This document shows, in pieces, positions 1-8,068 of a stretch of 19,318 bases of DNA. Origin of the DNA: Planctomycetota bacterium (GTDB taxonomy: Bacteria; Planctomycetota; Planctomycetia; Pirellulales; Pirellulaceae); assembly GCA_029259935.1 (NCBI GenBank), contig JAJDEH010000388.1, positions 1 to 19,318 on the forward strand, written 5' to 3'. Each line of letters starts with the position of its first letter. The stretch's first letter is position 1. A model generated the notes under the pieces. That model searched no databases. It worked only from the letters and a program-made list of their open reading frames with translations, and was not told where the DNA came from. The position numbers were made by a program, and so were the translations under genes.

Positions 1-333
1 GCCCGCGCCAATGCATCGGCACCGTCGTCGGCCGTGGCTGCCGTAAGACCGGCTTTGGCCGTGCCTGCCGAACTCGACGCCATCGCCGAACGGCTCGGTG
101 AGGCCGCCGACGTAATGGTTCGCTCCGGCGATGAACTCCCGCAAGCGATGCTGCTTGGCACGCGCGAAGCGGCCGAAGCGATTCTCCGTCACGAAGCGGG
201 TCGCGACCGAGATCGCGCGGATCGCATCCAGCGCGACCAGCTTGCCGAGCAACGTAAGGCCACGCGCGCTTTGGAAGACATCGACCGCAGTCTCCGTAAC
301 ACCGCCACGCTCGCCGTCGCCAACCTCGCCTGA
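1..333 (+). CDS. C-terminal part of a coiled-coil protein, possible phage tape measure
   Basis: The frame is open from the first base of the window, so the gene starts upstream; the GTG at 34 is only an internal candidate. The visible 110 residues are Ala-rich, then highly charged (Arg/Asp/Glu/Gln, around the segment QRDQLAEQRKATRALEDID), which predicts a long helix or coiled coil near the C-terminus. Such tails are common in phage tail tape-measure proteins, and the position just before a run of small packed genes fits that. There is no catalytic motif. The next gene starts 9 bases after the stop, so they are probably co-transcribed. The tape-measure identity is inference from position and composition; any helical structural protein is possible. 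Confidence 0.5.
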   Translation, partial: ARANASAPSSAVAAVRPALAVPAELDAIAERLGEAADVMVRSGDELPQAMLLGTREAAEAILRHEAGRDRDRADRIQRDQLAEQRKATRALEDIDRSLRNTATLAVANLA

Positions 334-342
334 GTCCCGTTC

Positions 343-1206
343 ATGCCATTCGTCATCCGCGAACAATTCCGCCGCGACGCCACGAAGTCGGCCGACAACA
401 CCGTCTTCGAGCGCGGCTGGACCGTCTGGCAGGAAGCCAGCGGTGCGATTGTGGCGTCGGAAGCCGACGAAATCTTCGCGGCGCTGGAGCCGACCGTGCA
501 GATCGGCTCCACGTATCCGTCGTTGGGTGGCCTCAAGTGTGTCGAGGTGCGTCCGTCCTGCCGCGATGACGTGGAGATCTGGGACGTGTCGGCCCGCTAC
601 GAAATCCCCAAGGTCGAAACGCCGCCCGACAGTTTTGACGACTTCATGGACCAGTCGCAGCAAAACTCGCCCGAAAACCCCTTCGGGCCGGAGTTTTCGG
701 GCGGCGGACAGACCGTCGAAGAATACCGCGTCCGTGATCTCGACGGCATGTTGTTCGTCAATTCGGCGAAACAGCCATTTCGTAACTTGGTGCCGATCCC
801 CGTCACGATCCAGGTCGATCGCGTCACGGTGAATGAGCGCAACCCGGCCAACACGGCGAACCAGGGACGGGCGGACGGTCGGCGTTTGCTGGCCAGCGTC
901 AGCTACCAAAGTGCCGAGCACGTCAACAAAGAAACGGGCGTCCGCACCCGCTACTACAAGAACACCTACGAAGTCTGGACGCATCCGGATCGCGACTGGG
1001 CCCGCGTGGAAGTCATCGACGCCGGCTTCAAGCAGATCAAGAACGGCAAGCTGGTGACGATCGTCGATCCCGACACGAAGGAACCGTACAGCGAAGAGAG
1101 CTTGCTCAACGGCAACGGCATACTGCTGGGTGCCGGAGCGGACCCGCACACGATCGAATTCCGCATCCGCCAGGAAGGCCCGCTGGGCGTGCCGTTTCTG
1201 GGTTAA
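343..1206 (+). CDS. Unrecognised protein of a phage-like structural module (287 aa)
   Basis: The ATG at 343 follows the previous stop by 9 bases with no clear Shine-Dalgarno, suggesting translational coupling. The protein has no signal peptide and no membrane segment. It is rich in beta-prone stretches, with a charged middle (about residues 85-125, Ser/Gln/Asn/Pro-rich) and a C-terminal part containing RYYKNTYEVWTHPDRDW. I do not recognise a named domain. Size and position between a putative tape measure and small structural-looking proteins would suit a distal tail or baseplate component, but this is context only. Codon usage looks like its neighbours. Confidence 0.6.
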   Translation: MPFVIREQFRRDATKSADNTVFERGWTVWQEASGAIVASEADEIFAALEPTVQIGSTYPSLGGLKCVEVRPSCRDDVEIWDVSARYEIPKVETPPDSFDDFMDQSQQNSPENPFGPEFSGGGQTVEEYRVRDLDGMLFVNSAKQPFRNLVPIPVTIQVDRVTVNERNPANTANQGRADGRRLLASVSYQSAEHVNKETGVRTRYYKNTYEVWTHPDRDWARVEVIDAGFKQIKNGKLVTIVDPDTKEPYSEESLLNGNGILLGAGADPHTIEFRIRQEGPLGVPFLG

Positions 1207-1222
1207 GCCGAAGGGATAAATC

Positions 1223-1744
1223 ATGGGCCAACTTGAAGGCAGTATCGTCCTGCAGGGCGATATGAACGCCGCCACACTCACCGCGCGGGGCGGTAAGCAC
1301 GGCGAAGACAAATTCGACGCCAATGGTCGTCGCAAGGCCGATTCGGTCGTCCACGAACAGGTGTTTCGGTATGAGCAGCTGTCGGGCACTTCTGTCGTGG
1401 CCGAATCCCGCGTGATCGGTTCGCTGTTCGCGGACGCTACGGCGGTCGAAGTGTCAGTCGTATGCGAAACCAAGCCCGATGGCTCCGGCGGCGACCCACG
1501 CGAGTTCACTGTCGATGTTTTAAAGGGCAACCAAACCACCGCCTTCGCGTCGATCCTCCCCGGCGGCACACCCATCACTGTCGACAGCGGAATCGCCAAC
1601 CGCCAAGTGCAATTCGTCACGCCCACGACAACTACCGGCGCGCGGGCCGACCAGATCAAAGTAACGGTTGCGGTGAGCGGCACCACCGGCACGCAAGGCC
1701 TAGGTCTGTCGGTGAGCGTCAAGTATCGCGAGAACCCCGCGTAA
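1223..1744 (+). CDS. Small unrecognised beta-rich structural-type protein (173 aa)
   Basis: The start ATG at 1223 has a good ribosome site (AAGGGA, 7 bases upstream). The protein is Thr/Ser/Gly/Val-rich, has no signal peptide or membrane helix, and its C-terminal half (about residues 110-173) alternates Thr, Val and Gly as in an all-beta sandwich. That composition is typical of phage tail or decoration proteins. No family is recognised. It lies 16 bases after the preceding gene and 17 before the next, all on one strand, so it belongs to the same operon. The structural role is inferred from neighbours. Confidence 0.6.
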   Translation: MGQLEGSIVLQGDMNAATLTARGGKHGEDKFDANGRRKADSVVHEQVFRYEQLSGTSVVAESRVIGSLFADATAVEVSVVCETKPDGSGGDPREFTVDVLKGNQTTAFASILPGGTPITVDSGIANRQVQFVTPTTTTGARADQIKVTVAVSGTTGTQGLGLSVSVKYRENPA

Positions 1745-1761
1745 TGCAAGGAACGTAAATC

Positions 1762-2070
1762 ATGCTTTCGATTATCGAACGCGACACAACGAACGCATTG
1801 GATGCTTTTCGTGTCACCGTCGGCACGTCCGCCGCGGCGATTACGGCGACGGCGTTCGCGTGTAAGCGGGGCGTCGGTCTCAAAGCGGACGCCGCCAACA
1901 CCGGCACGATCTACGTCGGCCCGTCGGACGTCACCGCCGCGTCGACGCCGGCGACGGACGGGTGGCCTTTGGCCGCCGGCGAAGAATTGTACGTGCCGTT
2001 GGACGATCCGCGTTCGATGTTCGCCGTGGCGTCGGTGGCCAGCCAACAACTGCACGTCGTTGTCGTTTGA
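1762..2070 (+). CDS. Small unrecognised structural-type protein (102 aa)
   Basis: The start ATG at 1762 is preceded by AAGGA at good spacing. The sequence is Ala/Thr/Val-rich and includes TIYVGPSDVTAAS and PLAAGEELYVPLDDP; this 'extra zero-mean beta sandwich' style occurs in small phage or prophage proteins, where a value is reported at a fixed position of a fold. No signal peptide or helix of membrane length. Another reading frame overlapping this gene (from 1802) continues into the next gene, but the composition here, the ribosome site and the spacing favour this frame for 1762-2070. Function unknown. Confidence 0.6.
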   Translation: MLSIIERDTTNALDAFRVTVGTSAAAITATAFACKRGVGLKADAANTGTIYVGPSDVTAASTPATDGWPLAAGEELYVPLDDPRSMFAVASVASQQLHVVVV

Positions 2071-2077
2071 GGGTTGC

Positions 2078-4315
2078 ATGTTAGTCGGTACGCGAAGTCG
2101 ATATCGCTTCTTCGGCAATCGCCGTCGTCGCCCGTCGGTGATATCGGCGCTGCTGATTCCCTATTGGGCCGACGGTCTGTCGATCGGTAATCGGCCCACA
2201 TCGACGAATTGGCAAGAGAATTCCGGCGTCGCCCGATCGCACTTGGCGGCCAACGGCGCAGGCGACAATGGCCACCTGTGGCACATCAGCGATTCGCCGG
2301 CCAATCGCATGATGGCGCAGCGGATCAGCGACGGCGCGGGCCGTGGCGAATGGACGCTCACCGGCGCCTCGATCAGCGACCTCGAAGACATCGGCTCCGC
2401 CGTGATCGGCGGCACGGCGTATTTGTATTTGGCGGATATCGGCGACAATGCTAACGCCCGCAGTACGATCAACATCTTTCGTGTTGTCGAGCCGACGATC
2501 ACCGGGGGCAACAATTCGACCGATCTGTTTGAGCAGATCGTTTGTGAATATCCGGCGGGCAGCGTGCCGAGCCACAAAGATGCCGAAACGCTGATGGTCG
2601 ATCCCGACACGGGCGACGTGTATATCGTCACGAAGCGAATCACGCCGGCCCGTTGTTATCGATTGGCGCATCAAGTGAGTTACTCCGGGACGCAAACGCT
2701 GGAATACTTAGGCGAAATCTGGACCGGCCCGTTCACCGACGACGCCACGGGACCGTCGACGGGCGGCTATGTGGTCGGCGGCTCCATTAGCGACGATGGT
2801 AAGCTCATCGTACTCAAGAATTACCAAGACGTGTTCGTGTTCGTCCGCGAGGACAAAGGGGCCACGTCGATCTACGACGCCATGACGGACACGCCGCTGG
2901 TCGCGGAAGGCTACGTCGGCGGCGAAAGGCCTTCGAGTCACCCGAACAACGAACCGAAGGGCGAAGGCGTCTGCTTTCTGGCCAACGGCGATCTGGTTAC
3001 GACGAGCGAGTACAACGCGACCTACGGTTCGTCCGCGTCGGCATATCCGACGTTTCGCTACGCCCGCCTGGCCGACGTGCCGGCGCAGGTGGCGTTTCAA
3101 GACGGCTCGGAAGCCTACGCCGGCACGGCGGACACGTACATCTGGTCGTTGTCGGCGGAGCAGGGCAACGCCAAGGGGAGCGAAGACACGTTCGTCGCCG
3201 ACTACAACAGCGGTACGGACGAGCGATACGGCCTGTTGAAGTTCGACCTGTCCGAAATCCCATCGAACGCCACGATCGTCGGCTGCGATCTATATCTGTA
3301 CATCAACACCGAAGGCCAGTTCTTTGAATTGCGCAAGATGTATCAGGCGTGGAGCGAGGCGAGCACGTACACGTCCTTGGGCGGTCTGCCGGCGTTCGAC
3401 GATGTGGACGCCGCGAGCGTGGCCGACGCTCGGCACGGCAACTACGACACGATCACCGGCACGGTGCAGATCAAGGTTCCGGTCGCCACGATCCAGGATT
3501 GGGTCGACGGCACCGTGGCGAACCAGGGCTGGGTCGTCTACGGCACGACGAACAGCGACGGTTTGCAATTCCGCAGCCGCGATCATGTGACGGCGGCCGA
3601 TCGACCGCAGTTGGTTGTGCGCTATACGCTCCCGCATAAGTCGGTGCAGCTTGCCGTCGCCAGCAATCAGTATCTCAGCCGCCCGCACGACGCGGCGTGG
3701 AACCTGTCGGCGGCGAGCGGCTTCACGGCTTGCGGTTGGATTTACCGCGACACCAATGGCTTGGCCTACTTCGCCGGCAAATACGCCGGCATCGGCACGC
3801 GGGAGTGGGCGCTTTACAGCGGCTTTTCGAGCTTTCTGACCGCACGGCTGTGCGCCGACGGTACGTCGCCGACCGTGTTCAATTCCATCTTGAGTATCGC
3901 GGCAACGGGGAAATGGTATTTCGTCGCCCTTCGTTACGACCCGAGCCATGTCGGCGCGGAATTCATCTTGAACGTCGACGGCCTGCAGGAAGCCACGGCC
4001 CACGCCGGCGGCTTGTTCAGTGGCACGGCGGCCCTGCGGTTGGGAGCCAGCGACATTGCGATTGCCAATTCACACAATGGCCGGATGGACGCCTGGGGAT
4101 TCTGGAATCGGGCCCTGTCGGATGTAGAGGTTGAGGCAATCCGCAACGGCGGCCGCGGCGTCGAATATCGGCATCTTACGGCGGCGCAGCGTAATGGGCT
4201 AATCGCGTTTTACGATCTGGGCGAAGCGAGCGGTGTGCGCGCCGACTATAGCGGCAACGGACAGCATCTGACGCCGGTAAATGGTCCGACGAACGCTGAT
4301 GGTTTGGTGACGTAA
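2078..4315 (+). CDS. Large propeller / DNRLRE-like / LamG-domain protein (745 aa), probable tail-associated or surface adhesin
   Basis: I chose ATG 2078 (GAGGG six bases upstream, 7 bases after the previous stop) because the 92 codons available upstream in frame are Arg-rich shadow of the preceding gene. Residues about 30-340 contain repeated strand patterns with DIGDNANAR, KDAETLMVDPDTGDVYIVTK and GVCFLANGDLVTTSE, resembling a beta-propeller. Residues about 346-519 match the DNRLRE (disaggregatase-related) pattern: an N-terminal AYAGTADTYIW, then YGLLKFDLSEIPSNATIVG and a closing RPQLVVRYT. Residues about 521-745 are a LamG / concanavalin-like lectin fold (ending in GRMDAWGFWNRALSDVEVEAI and IAFYDLGEASG). 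No signal peptide is seen. Such lectin domains bind glycans; in a phage operon this would suit receptor binding. Domain assignment is by eye. Confidence 0.7.
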   Translation: MLVGTRSRYRFFGNRRRRPSVISALLIPYWADGLSIGNRPTSTNWQENSGVARSHLAANGAGDNGHLWHISDSPANRMMAQRISDGAGRGEWTLTGASISDLEDIGSAVIGGTAYLYLADIGDNANARSTINIFRVVEPTITGGNNSTDLFEQIVCEYPAGSVPSHKDAETLMVDPDTGDVYIVTKRITPARCYRLAHQVSYSGTQTLEYLGEIWTGPFTDDATGPSTGGYVVGGSISDDGKLIVLKNYQDVFVFVREDKGATSIYDAMTDTPLVAEGYVGGERPSSHPNNEPKGEGVCFLANGDLVTTSEYNATYGSSASAYPTFRYARLADVPAQVAFQDGSEAYAGTADTYIWSLSAEQGNAKGSEDTFVADYNSGTDERYGLLKFDLSEIPSNATIVGCDLYLYINTEGQFFELRKMYQAWSEASTYTSLGGLPAFDDVDAASVADARHGNYDTITGTVQIKVPVATIQDWVDGTVANQGWVVYGTTNSDGLQFRSRDHVTAADRPQLVVRYTLPHKSVQLAVASNQYLSRPHDAAWNLSAASGFTACGWIYRDTNGLAYFAGKYAGIGTREWALYSGFSSFLTARLCADGTSPTVFNSILSIAATGKWYFVALRYDPSHVGAEFILNVDGLQEATAHAGGLFSGTAALRLGASDIAIANSHNGRMDAWGFWNRALSDVEVEAIRNGGRGVEYRHLTAAQRNGLIAFYDLGEASGVRADYSGNGQHLTPVNGPTNADGLVT

Positions 4316-4330
4316 CAAAACGAGAAAGCA

Positions 4331-5260
4331 ATGGCCGACGCCTACGTGTTATCCGAATCCGACGTTCGCACGCTTCGGCGGATGGCCCAGCGCGAGCGTG
4401 GCGATCCGATCAATCATCGCCCGCCGCTTCAAGGTCAATCGCATCCCGGCAAGTTGCCCGTCGTGCGTCTGGGCGTCGCCTACGGCACGCTCCCGGCGGC
4501 GCAGTACGACGCAGGTGGCACGTTGGTTCAGCCCGGCAAGGGCGAATGCAACATGCATCGCCTCCGCGCCGACGGCTCTGCCGTCATCGACTTGGACGAC
4601 CTGCCGACACCTGCTTACAGCATCATGCCGTTTGAAGTGGCCGACGGCAAGGAGTTGGTGCTGCTCCGCGATCAGACGCTCGAAGGCGATGATGCGAATG
4701 TTTCGGAACCAGGCTACGTCGCGTTGCGCTGGGAGCCGAGCACGCCGGAGACGCCTGAGCGCATGCTCTACATGTGCGGCTCGCCGTATCATACCGTATC
4801 CAACGACGACGACTGGCACCAGTTGCAGTTGGTGTCGCTGCAAAACTTCGACACCAGCACGTACGGCATCGACGCCGACCAGTACGCGATCGAACTCAAG
4901 CGGGACGGCGTTTACGAGATATTCCACTCCTGGCACCTGGGCCTTTCCACCGGCGCGTCGGCCGGCGTTGCCAAAGTGGAAGGCGTCATGCGGCAAGGCG
5001 CTTCGTTGCCCACGACTTCCAACGTCGCGTGTAGTTCGGTCACGCTCGCCCTTGCTCTCAATGACGAGGGGCATCACGACGAGGCGAATGCTTCGACGAT
5101 GTTCTGGGTGCGGCGGACGGCGACTACGGTCCATTGGCTGGATTTCGCGTTTCGGCGTTTGCAGTTCGTGAACTACCCGGAAGTCAAGCTCGAATCGCTG
5201 CGCATCCGCTATCTGGGCGATCTTGCGCTGCCGACCGTTCAAGCGTTCACGGTGCCTTGA
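4331..5260 (+). CDS. Unrecognised protein with a possible jelly-roll C-terminus (309 aa), tail-fibre-like
   Basis: ATG 4331 follows GAGAAAG and lies 15 bases after the preceding stop. The N-terminus (about residues 1-40) is polar and helical (SESDVRTLRRMAQRERGDP), as in small trimerising or attachment segments. Residues about 180-300 show the alternating strands of a C1q/TNF-like jelly roll (DGVYEIFHSWHLGLSTG, then ASTMFWVRRTATTVHWLDF), a fold used by many phage fibres. No signal peptide or membrane helix. The stop TGA overlaps the TTG start of the next gene by four bases (TTGA), so the two are translationally coupled. The fibre role is inference. Confidence 0.6.
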   Translation: MADAYVLSESDVRTLRRMAQRERGDPINHRPPLQGQSHPGKLPVVRLGVAYGTLPAAQYDAGGTLVQPGKGECNMHRLRADGSAVIDLDDLPTPAYSIMPFEVADGKELVLLRDQTLEGDDANVSEPGYVALRWEPSTPETPERMLYMCGSPYHTVSNDDDWHQLQLVSLQNFDTSTYGIDADQYAIELKRDGVYEIFHSWHLGLSTGASAGVAKVEGVMRQGASLPTTSNVACSSVTLALALNDEGHHDEANASTMFWVRRTATTVHWLDFAFRRLQFVNYPEVKLESLRIRYLGDLALPTVQAFTVP

Positions 5261-6024
5261 TCCGCCTGCCCAACCGCCGCTATCTTCGCGCTGTCGTCCG
5301 GCGGTTCCTGGCCCGTCGTGGTTGGCTCGTGCGCCAACCGTCCGGCGGCGAAAGCCGCGACGTCTGGAAGGTTGGACCACTTTGCGTCAAACGTTGGCAA
5401 CCGGCGATCTCCGCCGTGACCGTTCACGCGAAGTGCCGCCTCAGTCGACGGCATCCCGATTTCGCCCGCCGCTGGTATGTGCCGTGGTTGCACTGGTCGA
5501 TCGGCCCGTGGGTCGAAGGTCGGCAAGCCGACTTCGAGGAGTGCAACGTCCTTGCGTGCCGGCATCCCTGGGCCCGCGATCTAAACCCGTCGAACGTCGT
5601 TCGCGCGGCAAGTGGCCCGAAGATCATCGACTTCGAGATCGTCGACGGGCCACCGGTCGCTTTCCGGCTGGGTGTTCTTCGCCGCGTCTGGGACTTCATC
5701 CGCATCGCGCGCCTTCCCGGCGGCGGCGAAAGCCGCGACATCTGGCGGCTGGGACCGTTCTGCATCAAACGCTGGTCGCGGCGGATTTCGCCCGCCGAAG
5801 TCCGCCTGCGCTGCCGCGTTTCCCGCGAAATCCCGGTCTGCAACCCCATGTGGTACATGCCGTGGTTACATTGGACGGTGGCCCAGTGGGTCGTCGGTGT
5901 GCCGGCGACGCACGATGCGTGCAATCGGCTGTTGGCGCGGTTTCCGGGGCTGCGGGACTTGCATCCGGGGAATGTGATCATGGGGCGGCGCGGGGCGGTG
6001 GTGGTGGATTTCCGCTGTCGATAG
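5257..6024 (+). CDS. Tandem duplicated miniature kinase-like protein (255 aa)
   Basis: Start chosen as TTG 5257, overlapping the previous stop; no good ATG exists in frame nearby. The protein consists of two homologous units offset by exactly 126 residues. Each has GGESRD followed by a strand with an invariant Lys (V/I-K-R-W, K45 and K171), a WY(V/M)PWLHW segment, then RDLNPSNVV (D108) or RDLHPGNVI (D234), and a closing (I/V)DF (D125 and D251). Lys, D-L-x-P-x-N and DF are the layout of protein-kinase / aminoglycoside-phosphotransferase active sites (beta3 Lys, catalytic loop, metal-binding Asp), but each unit is only about 100 residues, far below the 250 or more of a full kinase. An 18-base stretch is identical between copies (5344-5361 and 5722-5739). 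It is the last gene of the module. Whether it phosphorylates anything is unknown. Confidence 0.65.
   Translation: MIRLPNRRYLRAVVRRFLARRGWLVRQPSGGESRDVWKVGPLCVKRWQPAISAVTVHAKCRLSRRHPDFARRWYVPWLHWSIGPWVEGRQADFEECNVLACRHPWARDLNPSNVVRAASGPKIIDFEIVDGPPVAFRLGVLRRVWDFIRIARLPGGGESRDIWRLGPFCIKRWSRRISPAEVRLRCRVSREIPVCNPMWYMPWLHWTVAQWVVGVPATHDACNRLLARFPGLRDLHPGNVIMGRRGAVVVDFRCR
5341..6021 (+). repeat. Internal tandem duplication within the kinase-like gene (period 378 bases)
   Basis: Unit 1 (from about 5341) and unit 2 (from about 5719) are in the same frame, 378 bases (126 codons) apart. All four key positions, Lys, the Asp of the D-L-x-P-x-N loop, its Asn, and the Asp of the DF motif, keep this spacing. 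The identical 18-mer starting at 5344 and 5722 shows that the duplication is still visible at DNA level. Confidence 0.85.
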
Positions 6025-6155
6025 TTCGACGGGTCGATTTGCGCCCGGATCTTTCTCTGCGTATGGCCAGCCCCAGCGGTGCGGATTCACCACAGGGCGA
6101 TTGCTCGGGCGAGATATGTAGCGCAGGCTAAGCACTGCTGACATTGATTTGTGGA

Positions 6156-7526
6156 CTAGAACTCGACCTTCGCTCGCAGGCCGAGGATGACTGATGTGTC
6201 GTCCGCGACGTTTTGGTTATCGACGATCTGCAAATCTCCTGTCAGGTGGAACCAAGGCGTTATGGCCGCGTTGTAGTAGAATTCCACGCCTTGAATATCC
6301 TGGATGTCGAATGCCGGGGCGGCGCTCACCAGCGTCTTGAACTCGCTGCTCAGACCATTGTAGAAGTAGCCGGCTCCCATCGTGTCGGATTCGCGACCGT
6401 GGATCAGCCCGCTGCCCTGGACTTGGACGTTGCCGGACCAACGATACGGATTCGGATTTCCGTCGGCGAGTCCCCAAGCGCTGAACAGTCGCAGATTGCG
6501 CCGTTCGTCGCAACAATCTTGCCAGATCACTTGGTCGAGAAAGTACGCCAGCGACCACGAACCGACTTTTGGACCGGCGGCGAGACCTTCGCCGGGAATC
6601 ACGGTCCAATCGAGTGCATCGGTGGACACATACGTGCGATTGCTGTAGTTCGCCAAGAATCCATGCGAACCGGCGAGGCCGCCGAAATCCGTGAAGAAGC
6701 GATGGTAGCCGAGGACGACGGCTCCTTCGTCGAACAAGTCGGGCGCGACGGTCGTCGACGAGCTCTGCGTGTCGTAAACGAGAACGGCGCTTTGGATTTG
6801 CGGTCCTTTCAACCCCAGCACGCCGGCGCCATTGAAAGACAGGCCAGTGGTCCGGAACAAGGTTGGTGGGAGCAAGAACGACGTATTCATAAATCCGTCG
6901 ATGCCGCGGCCGGTATTGGGATACAACATGTTGAATAGATCGAGGCCGTTGAATTTTCCCGCGGCCAGCGCGACCTCTTCGCTGAGCGCTTGCATCACGA
7001 TCACGCCCGAGATTGAGGTTTCGGTCTCGCCGGGAAGTGGCCAAAGCATGTTTACGTTTGGCAGTGCCAGGGATCCGGCCGGCCCGTTCGCGTCTTCTCC
7101 ATAGCGAGTCTCTGCATGCAGGATCGCAGTGAAGCCTTCGTTGAGCCCAAGCTTTTGTCCTTGGAGCGTGACCAGGTAATCGAGTTTTCCGCCGTAACGG
7201 GAAGTTTGCTCGACCCCGCCGCTGGCGACTCCCTGGTAGAACTGCGTGAAAGGAAGTTCGACGACGATGCCGCGCTCGGCAAGGTCGCCGCGCGCTCCGA
7301 ACCAATCGCCAAACAGGTGTTCGCGGCACCGGAGGCAATCGCAGCAAGATTGGCCCACTCCCGCGCCCAGGCATTCGACGCCATCACGCACCTCGACGGC
7401 AGGCTGGTTATCGCCGCATTCGCATTGGCCAAAAACCTCAGTCGCGTTCGCCACGACCAGGAGCGCGAACATTGAGGCGATACGCGCAGCACGCTCGAGT
7501 CGTGCGAAACGGACAACGATCCACAT
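6156..7526 (-). CDS. OprB-family carbohydrate-type outer-membrane porin (456 aa)
   Basis: The N-terminus has a positively charged stretch, a hydrophobic core (about residues 16-32) and a likely signal cleavage near residue 33, so the protein is exported. The hallmark DWFGARGDLAERGI (from residue 74) and the following FTQFYQG, RYGGKLDYLV and NMLYPNTGRGIDGF segments are those of the OprB family, whose known members form sugar-selective beta-barrel channels. The last residue is Phe, as expected for outer-membrane barrels. Start ATG 7526 has AGGAA at suitable spacing. Odd: the mature N-terminus carries seven cysteines (35, 37, 52, 61, 62, 64, 67), suggesting disulfides or a cofactor-binding extension. 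It sits 107 bases downstream of the minus-strand gene at 7634-8068 and may share its transcript. The substrate is unknown. Confidence 0.85.
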   Translation of the reverse strand: MWIVVRFARLERAARIASMFALLVVANATEVFGQCECGDNQPAVEVRDGVECLGAGVGQSCCDCLRCREHLFGDWFGARGDLAERGIVVELPFTQFYQGVASGGVEQTSRYGGKLDYLVTLQGQKLGLNEGFTAILHAETRYGEDANGPAGSLALPNVNMLWPLPGETETSISGVIVMQALSEEVALAAGKFNGLDLFNMLYPNTGRGIDGFMNTSFLLPPTLFRTTGLSFNGAGVLGLKGPQIQSAVLVYDTQSSSTTVAPDLFDEGAVVLGYHRFFTDFGGLAGSHGFLANYSNRTYVSTDALDWTVIPGEGLAAGPKVGSWSLAYFLDQVIWQDCCDERRNLRLFSAWGLADGNPNPYRWSGNVQVQGSGLIHGRESDTMGAGYFYNGLSSEFKTLVSAAPAFDIQDIQGVEFYYNAAITPWFHLTGDLQIVDNQNVADDTSVILGLRAKVEF

Positions 7527-7633
7527 GGCGGCATTCCTGTCGATGTTAATGTAGTCTCTAGGCCAACGACATCCGTGCGGTGAATCGTTGGTTCCAGCAG
7601 CTAGTCGCAGCCTTGCCCAGAACGGCGATACGG

Positions 7634-8068
7634 TTAGCCACCAATTAGCGGCCCCAGCAGCGGGCCGGATTTCATCTCGGGAAACGGAAGCACCGGTTGA
7701 ATAACGAACGTGTTCGAATAGCCGCTTGCGTCGTAGGTGCTGGGCGTAAAGATGTTTTGAAGTTGCAATTGAGTCAGAATTGCGGAAGGATCCGTCGCGT
7801 ATACCCCACCGGATCCTGAACTGCCGGCTCCCGAACTTCCAGCGCCGGCGCTGCCGCCGCCCGACGGTTGCGTCTGATAAGCGATCCGCTCAGACGGAGT
7901 GTCGTGATCTCGGTTCGACCCGAAGAATGAAGCGGGGCCGAAGAGTACGGATGACGATTCTGGCCCAGCTTCGTTCCACCCATCCCCATGAGGGTACTCT
8001 GGATTCTGCGCAATTCCCATCAACGGCATCGCCGCGAAGAACACGAGAATCACAGTCGCTCGCAACAT
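7634..8068 (-). CDS. Short secreted Gly/Ser-rich protein, possibly a truncated outer-membrane transporter (144 aa)
   Basis: The first 20 residues (MLRATVILVFFAAMPLMGIAQ) form a signal peptide. A Gly/Ser/Ala-rich linker (about residues 70-90) precedes DPSAILTQLQLQNIFTPSTY and NTFVIQPVLPFPEM. The latter two resemble the opening strands of planctomycete and proteobacterial outer-membrane transporters of the 'neuromedin U-like' type, which are usually around 300 residues. Here the reading frame stops after PLLGPLIGG, and the 107 bases up to the porin gene contain no continuation in any frame. It could therefore be a remnant, or a genuine small secreted partner of the porin. Family resemblance is from memory and modest. 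Confidence 0.55.
   Translation of the reverse strand: MLRATVILVFFAAMPLMGIAQNPEYPHGDGWNEAGPESSSVLFGPASFFGSNRDHDTPSERIAYQTQPSGGGSAGAGSSGAGSSGSGGVYATDPSAILTQLQLQNIFTPSTYDASGYSNTFVIQPVLPFPEMKSGPLLGPLIGG

Noticed and set aside
1802..2077. 92-codon upstream extension of the LamG-domain gene
   Set aside because: Arg/Pro-rich shadow of the 102-aa gene at 1762-2070; ATG 2078 has its own ribosome site.
4349..5380. 343-aa minus-strand frame
   Set aside because: Antisense shadow of two packed plus-strand genes; Arg/His-rich composition typical of GC-rich shadows and no ribosome site.
5424..5981. 185-aa minus-strand frame over the kinase-like gene
   Set aside because: Shadow of the duplicated gene; it mirrors the same tandem repeat.
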